Positions 36,723 through 41,374 of a stretch of 41,374 nucleotides of DNA are shown one piece after another. The position numbers were made by a program, and so were the translations under genes. Within the stretch, counting starts at the first letter, position 1. Every line of letters begins with the position of its first letter. The stretch is from Mesostigma viride (lineage: Eukaryota; Streptophyta; Mesostigmatophyceae; Mesostigmatales; Mesostigmataceae), in NCBI GenBank assembly GCA_009746045.1, contig RPFO01001946.1, forward strand, positions 1 through 41,374, written 5' to 3'. The notes beneath the pieces were generated by a model that was given only the letters and a program-made list of their open reading frames with translations, did no database searches and was not told the origin of the DNA.

Positions 36723-37649
36723 ATGGACGCCTCCGACAATCCCCCGCAGCTGTGCTGGTGCAACAAGTGCAAGGCGCACAAGCCCGTCGCCCTGTTCACC
36801 TCCGTGAAAGACGGCAACACGCACACGAAACGGTGCGACCCGTGCCGCGCCCGCGAACGCGTGTGGGCGCAGAAACACCGCCGCGAACAGGCGGAACGTC
36901 TCCGTCAGCTGACGACGTCTTCTCGCGTGGGTGCCAACACATGGCGGCTTCCCAACTCGTGCGTGTCGTGCCCGCCGTTGCTGGACTCTACGCCGGTTAA
37001 TGTGTTCCGCCGCGCACCGTGCCACACTCGCGAGGCTGTCGCCGTGGGCCCGTACGACCGCTTGGCCTGCCCGTCTTCCCCGCCGCCCTCGGTGGACAGC
37101 CCGAAATGGGTGTCGTTTTCGTCGTTTGCAAATTCGCCGGGGGGCGCGAGCGAGATCCAGTGCGTTGTGGATCGGCGGTGCGATCGCGACGACGGTGGTG
37201 CTTCGTGCGCCGGTACCGGATACCCCGCCCCCTTGTCGCGTTGCTCGCCGGTGGCGGACGGTTCGTTGTCGTCGTCGCCCCTGTTCACGTTCGTGGACGA
37301 AGACGCGATCGTGGATTTCGACTTTACCGACGAGGAGATCTCGCGTATCATGCGGTCGCCCGACCCCGCCGAGACGCCCGTCGCGTCGACCACCGGTGCG
37401 GTGGATGAGACCCTCTCGTGTTCTATTGACGTGGGCGCGTTTTGGGCCGAGTGTGAGGAGAACTGGGAAAAGTATGGGAGCTGTTTCGCTCCCGGTGAGT
37501 TGGACAGGATTGAGGCGGAGACGCCTGGCCTGATGGCCGAGTTGAACCGGGAATTGGCGCAGTACTCAGACCCGTTCTTGACAGGCCCCCCTCCGCCGCG
37601 GGGGGCGTGCGGTGTGTTGAGTCGTATATACGGATCCGTATATTGTTAA
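36723..37649 (+). CDS. Zinc-motif protein with acidic C-terminus
   Basis: 308 residues, intact, from the ATG at 36723. The N-terminus CWCNKCKAHKPVALFTSVKD followed by KRCDPCRARERVWAQKHRRE is a C-x2-C ... F ... C-x2-CR zinc motif of the sort seen in fungal, algal and viral DNA-binding-type proteins. The middle is Ser/Pro-rich and disordered. The C-terminal half is acidic with helices (VDFDFTDEEISRIMRSPDPA, FWAECEENWEKYGS), resembling an activation region, so a transcription regulator is a fair inference. The stop overlaps AATAAA, and an 18-bp perfect palindrome (37626-37643) lies just before it. Confidence 0.65.
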   Translation: MDASDNPPQLCWCNKCKAHKPVALFTSVKDGNTHTKRCDPCRARERVWAQKHRREQAERLRQLTTSSRVGANTWRLPNSCVSCPPLLDSTPVNVFRRAPCHTREAVAVGPYDRLACPSSPPPSVDSPKWVSFSSFANSPGGASEIQCVVDRRCDRDDGGASCAGTGYPAPLSRCSPVADGSLSSSPLFTFVDEDAIVDFDFTDEEISRIMRSPDPAETPVASTTGAVDETLSCSIDVGAFWAECEENWEKYGSCFAPGELDRIEAETPGLMAELNRELAQYSDPFLTGPPPPRGACGVLSRIYGSVYC

Positions 37650-37653
37650 TAAA
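37626..37653 (+). terminator. 3'-end hairpin and AATAAA of the zinc-motif gene
   Basis: ATATACGGATCCGTATAT is a perfect 18-bp palindrome in the last codons, and AATAAA (37648-37653) shares bases with the TAA stop. Hairpin 3' ends are known in Mimivirus transcripts and AATAAA is the usual eukaryotic signal; both are present here. Confidence 0.5.
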
Positions 37654-37756
37654 GTTTGTTGGGTTGGTCCGTCTCTGCGTGCGCGCTTGTGTGTTGGATC
37701 GCGGCCCCGCGGCTTGTGTCCCCCTCCCCGTCCCGTCCCCGGCCCCGCGCCGGAGC

Positions 37757-38511
37757 GGTTCGGGCTGTCCCCCACGGCACTGGCCGTCTCCCACGGCAAA
37801 CGAAAAGTTTGAAAAGTTCGGGCGAACAGGATAGCCCGAACTTTTCAGGATAGCCCGAACTTTTCAGAGCCTCCCACGCGAAAACGAAAAGTTTTGAAAA
37901 GTTTTGGCTCTGATTCCCACGGCAAATGAAAAGTTTGAAAAGTTCGGGCTATGGTTCGGGCGAACGCAGAATCGCCCGAACCGCCAACTTAGTTCCCACT
38001 GGCGGGGGTGTGCACGGGTAGGGGTGTGTATATCCTTTGTGTTGGTTTGCTAACACATAAAATATTGGTAGGGTTGCTAACACATAAAATATAGGTAGGG
38101 TTGCTAACACATATTATTATGGGTATGGCTGTATACAGGGTAGTGTGTAGTGGTAAATAATATGTGTTAGGAAGTGTGTTAAATAATATGTGTTAGGAAG
38201 CATGTGCAATATTTTATGTGTTAGGAAAGGAAGGTAGAGTATATACGAAAGTGCGTGCACCCCGTCCGGTGGGGACTAAGTTGGCGGTTCGTGCTATTTT
38301 TCGTTCGCCCGAACCTTCGCCCGAACTTTTCAAACTTTTCATTTGCCGTGGGACTCAGAGCCAAAACTTTTCAAAACTTTTGGTTTTCCCGTGGGAGGTT
38401 TTGAAAAGTTCGGGCTATCGCGAAAAGTTCGGGCGAACAGGATAGCCCGAACTTTTCAAACTTTTCATTTTCCGTGGGATTCGTCGAGTGTCGTGGGGGA
38501 TAGCCCGAACC
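37757..38511. mobile_element. Foldback element with ~250-bp inverted arms
   Basis: Left arm (37757 to ~38012) and right arm (~38257 to 38511) are inverted copies with outer ends GGTTCGGGCTGTCCCCCACG and GGTTCGGGCTATCCCCCACG (reverse complement). They are packed with AAAAGTTCGGGC and GCCCGAACTTTTC motifs that also pair within each arm. The centre (38013-38256) has three CTAACACATAAAATAT-type copies facing TATGTGTTAGGAA copies, so the palindrome extends inward. No reading frame. It lies ~100 bp after the 3' end of the zinc-motif gene. Confidence 0.75.
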
Positions 38512-39135
38512 GTTCGCCCGCGCCCGCCCGGCGGTGTGCGTCCGCTTTCCGGCGTCCGCGCGCCGACTCGGCACTTCGACCCGGATTCGGCCCGCGGGGC
38601 GTGGAGGGTCCACGGGCGCCTGTCACGTGCCGTAACCGTCGGCTGCCGGCCCGCGGCTGTCGGAACCGGCGCCTGTCGGCCCGCGCAGTCCCGTGCCCCG
38701 GTGACTGCTGGCGCCTGTCACCGACGGCACTTACTGCTGGCGGCGGTCACCTGCCGGATCTTGCAGCTACTAGCCCGCGCCTGTCAGTTGCGGCACCCCT
38801 CAGCCCGCGCCTGTCGTCCCGCGCAGTCCCATGCAGAGCTGACTACTGGCGTCTGTCACCCACGCGAGTCGCTGCTGGCGCCCGTCACCCATGCGAGTTG
38901 CCGCTGGCGCCCGTCACCCACGCGAGTTGCTGCTGGCGCCCGTCACCCATGCGAGTTGCTGCTGGCGCCCGTCACCCACGCGAGCTGCTGCTGGCGTCTG
39001 ACACCTGCCAGAACCAGCGCCTGTCGGCCCGCCGCCTGTCCGATCCGGCCTTTGCCGAGGCCCGCGAAGCGCGTGCATCAGTCCGTGTCACGCTCCGCCC
39101 AACTAGAGGTGTCGGCCGCCCATGCAGCAGTAGGC
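38512..39135. repeat. GC-rich region with ~30-bp tandem repeats
   Basis: Near 38845-39000 about five units of ~30 bp recur (landmark CTGCTGGCGCCCGTCACCCA then YGCGAGTTG). CCGCGCCTGTC motifs recur through the rest. No convincing gene; the long frames are products of composition. Confidence 0.65.
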
Positions 39136-39590
39136 CAAAACTTCTCCAATGAGGACTATGAGCAATGATGGTTTACCCAGCTAAGCTTAAACTAGTTTCT
39201 ATGTTATTATTAAGTGAGCCCAGTGCTCTAGTAGAAGGTGGATGTCTTAGTAACTTATTGTATATCATGCCTGTTACTGAAAGAGTACGTGGCGTGCCAC
39301 TGAGCCGAGAACATGTGCCCTTGTCGATGGCCTGAGTTGCTCTTGTTGCCATCCCATTTCATCTCAGATTGAATCATGAAGTTTCATGATTCAGTGGATG
39401 CTTCAAGTTTCCAGCCTGACATTGATCGATCGAGTCATTGGTCGCACAAAATGGTTTTATTCAGAGAACCAGGTGGCCAATGGCATCAAACGCATGTTTC
39501 CTTTCATTTGTCACCTTTTGAGCCTGTAACAGTCTATTGATGGTTCTACATGCTGCTTACAAAGTTTCCAGCTGATCTGAGGTTCATATT
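39136..39590. other. AT-rich spacer, no gene seen
   Basis: Composition drops sharply in GC at about 39135. It leads without a clear break into the satellite that follows. Confidence 0.5.
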
Positions 39591-40940
39591 GTTCAAGTAT
39601 TCATATTTGTTTCATTAACGATAACGAGAAAATTGACGAAAAACTGACCATCTGTATGCTGTCACGTGTCACATGTTGAGCAGAATGAGGCCCAATTTTG
39701 TGGGTGTCTATTTTTATGGTCTAGATGCTCCTGCAAGAAATCCAGATCCTGAAATGAGTTCGATTGATTCCTGTTCATATTTGTTTCATCGTAAGAAAGG
39801 GGAAAATGACGAAAAACTGCATATGTATGCGATCAAATGTCACCATTGAGCTCAGATGAAGCCCAATTTTTGGGGGTGGTCTATTTTTCAGGTCTAGATG
39901 CTCCTGCAACGAATCCAGCCTGAATGAGTTTCATTTGTTTTTATTCACTATTCATATTTGTCTTCATGTAGAAAAGGGGGGAGAATAGACGAGAAAAATG
40001 CCACACTGTAATGCGGCAAAAATGTCAACATTTGAGCTCAGAATGAGCCCAATTTTGTGGGTGGTCTTATTTCTCATGCGTCTAGGCGCCTGCGAAGACC
40101 CAGCCTGAATTGAGTTCATTTGTCACTGTTTCATACTTTGTTTCATGTAAGAAAAGGGGGGAAAAATGACGAAAACTGCACATGTATGCGTCACGCATGT
40201 CACCATTTGAGCTCAGAATGAGCCCCATTTTTGTGGCGTGTCTATTTTATGTCTAGATGCTGCCTGCAAGCAATCCAGCCCTGTATGAGTTCATTGGTTC
40301 ACTATTCATATTGTTTTCATGTAAGAAAGAAAGGGGAAAATGACGAAAAAAAACTTGCACATGTATGCTGTCCCACATGTCACATTTGAGCTCAGAATTG
40401 AGCCCAATTTTGGTGGGTGGTCTATTTCATTGGTCTAGATGGCTGCCTGCAAGAATCCAGGCCTGATACGAGTTCATTGTCCCTATTCATTTGTTTCATG
40501 TAAGAAAAGGGAAAATGACGAAAACACTGCACATGTATGCGTCAAATTGTCACCATTTGAGCTCAGAATGAGCCCAATTTTTGTGGGTGGTCTATTTTCA
40601 TGGTCTAGATGCTGCTTGCAATAACCCGCCCTGTACGAGGGTTCATTTGTCCAACGTTCATATTGTTTCATGTAAGAAAAGGGGGAAAATGACAAACTGC
40701 AATGTATTGCTGTCACATGTCACCATTTGAGCCTCAGAATGAGCCCAATTTTTGTGGGTGGGTCTATTTTCATGTATAAATGCTGCCTGCAAGAATCAGC
40801 CCTGAAATGAGTTCTTTGTTCAACATTCATATTGTCTGTAAGAAAAAGGTGTGAAAATGACGAAAAACTGCACATGTATGCTTCACATGTCACCATTGAG
40901 CTCAGGAATGAGCCCATTTTGTGGGGTCTATTTCATGTCT
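39590..40940 (+). repeat. ~175-bp satellite, about eight units
   Basis: The landmark AAAATGACGAAAAACTGCAC and variants recur near 39630, 39800, 39978, 40158, 40335, 40512, 40685 and 40850, a spacing of 165-178 bp. Each unit has TTGAGCTCAGAATGAGCCCA and GGTCTAGATGCTGCCTGCAA landmarks. Neighbouring units differ mainly by one-base indels. In reverse orientation the unit resembles the satellite at 700-1450. Confidence 0.8.
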
Positions 40941-41033
40941 GCAAGGCTGGATGACCCCTGCTTTATGACAAATATAAGGATTTAACACTGTGAAAATTTG
41001 AGAAAATTTATGAATTGAGCAAAACTTATGAAT

Positions 41034-41374
41034 CCCCGCCATTCTCTGCGTGCTCGTCGGATTGGCGATGGTTGGCTGCCAACTCCCCTCCTCCGCTTAT
41101 GTGCCGCACCCCACCCGGCCACCGCAATAGGTCCCATGCCACGCGGCAGGTCCGATTGTGGGACGGAATATTCCCACGGAATATATCCGCGGCGGCGCCG
41201 CGCCTTCTTTAGAAGGGCGCCGCGCCGGAAATTCTCACGGATGTATTCGTGTGAGCGCCGCGCCGCCCGCCACGCCCGGCACTAACCCATTGGTCCGATC
41301 GGAATATTCGTGGAATATGCGCGCGCCGCGCCCGCGTGACACGCGGCGACTCCCATTGGACTTCGGGGTGTCGC
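41034..41374. other. Return to GC-rich DNA with short inverted motifs, no gene seen
   Basis: A sharp rise in GC at ~41034 probably marks the end of the AT-rich insertion. GGCGCCGCGCC occurs several times in both orientations around CTTCTTTAGAAG (41204-41215), and GGAATATTC or TGGAATAT motifs recur. GATTGG (CCAAT) at ~41060 recalls the divergent promoter at 36056-36722. Confidence 0.45.

Noticed and set aside
38343-39168. Long Arg/Pro/Ala-rich frames after the foldback element
   Set aside because: They follow from GC-rich 30-bp repeats and foldback arms and have no conserved motif or promoter.
1-41374. tRNA or rRNA genes
   Set aside because: I looked for cloverleaf and rRNA core motifs by eye and saw none; a covariance-model scan would be needed to exclude a tRNA in the AT-rich parts.

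Overview
The window looks like eukaryotic nuclear DNA, most likely from an alga or an early-diverging plant, carrying a decaying piece of an integrated giant virus (nucleocytoplasmic large DNA virus, NCLDV). The viral part is GC-rich and gene-dense. Small genes lie on both strands, nearly touch or overlap, and often have a short TATAA-type patch right at the ATG. AT-rich or repetitive host-type DNA breaks it up: satellites, inverted-repeat elements and hexanucleotide arrays. At least four mobile elements sit inside viral reading frames, and many frames also carry small frameshifts. This fits an old endogenous virus, although some single-base shifts could be assembly errors. No major capsid protein, B-family DNA polymerase or packaging ATPase is present, so the viral family cannot be named. 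Neither can the host.

Layout. At 1-605 is the N-terminal part of an adenosylcobalamin-dependent (class II) ribonucleotide reductase. At 606-9102 an 8.5 kb element interrupts it; the element has 16-bp terminal inverted repeats, TTAA at both ends, a ~173-bp satellite, two degenerate minus-strand reading frames, a 615-bp palindrome and ~1.3 kb of G-rich hexanucleotide arrays. The reductase resumes at 9103-9249, is broken by a 632-bp GT-AG intron (9250-9881) that holds a whole antisense gene, and ends at 9882-11250. From 11251 to 14284 is a minus-strand block of four genes, three with predicted membrane segments. From 14341 to 19270 is an SF2 (D6/D11-like) helicase split by a tandem pair of related elements (15450-18401).

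From 19301 to 31535 is the best-preserved viral block: a possible acetyltransferase with coiled-coil repeats, a polytopic membrane protein, a beta-rich protein, small basic and zinc-binding proteins, a Cys/His-repeat protein, an intact OTU-like protease and a broken second OTU gene, and a large coiled-coil protein. The last continues at 33212-34135 beyond an element at 31536-33211. From 34250 to 36055 is a MYND-finger gene whose finger is cut by a 769-bp element. It is divergently arranged with a zinc-motif gene (36723-37649) across a promoter region with ~121-bp repeats and CCAAT boxes.

From 37650 to 41033 I see no gene: a foldback element, GC-rich 30-bp tandem repeats, AT-rich spacer and a ~175-bp satellite that appears to be an inverted relative of the one at 700-1450. 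GC-rich sequence returns at 41034.

How the genes fit together: the reductase would supply deoxynucleotides and the helicase would serve viral transcription or DNA handling. The OTU proteins would act on host ubiquitin, and the small membrane proteins are candidate virion components. Most of these can no longer be expressed intact.
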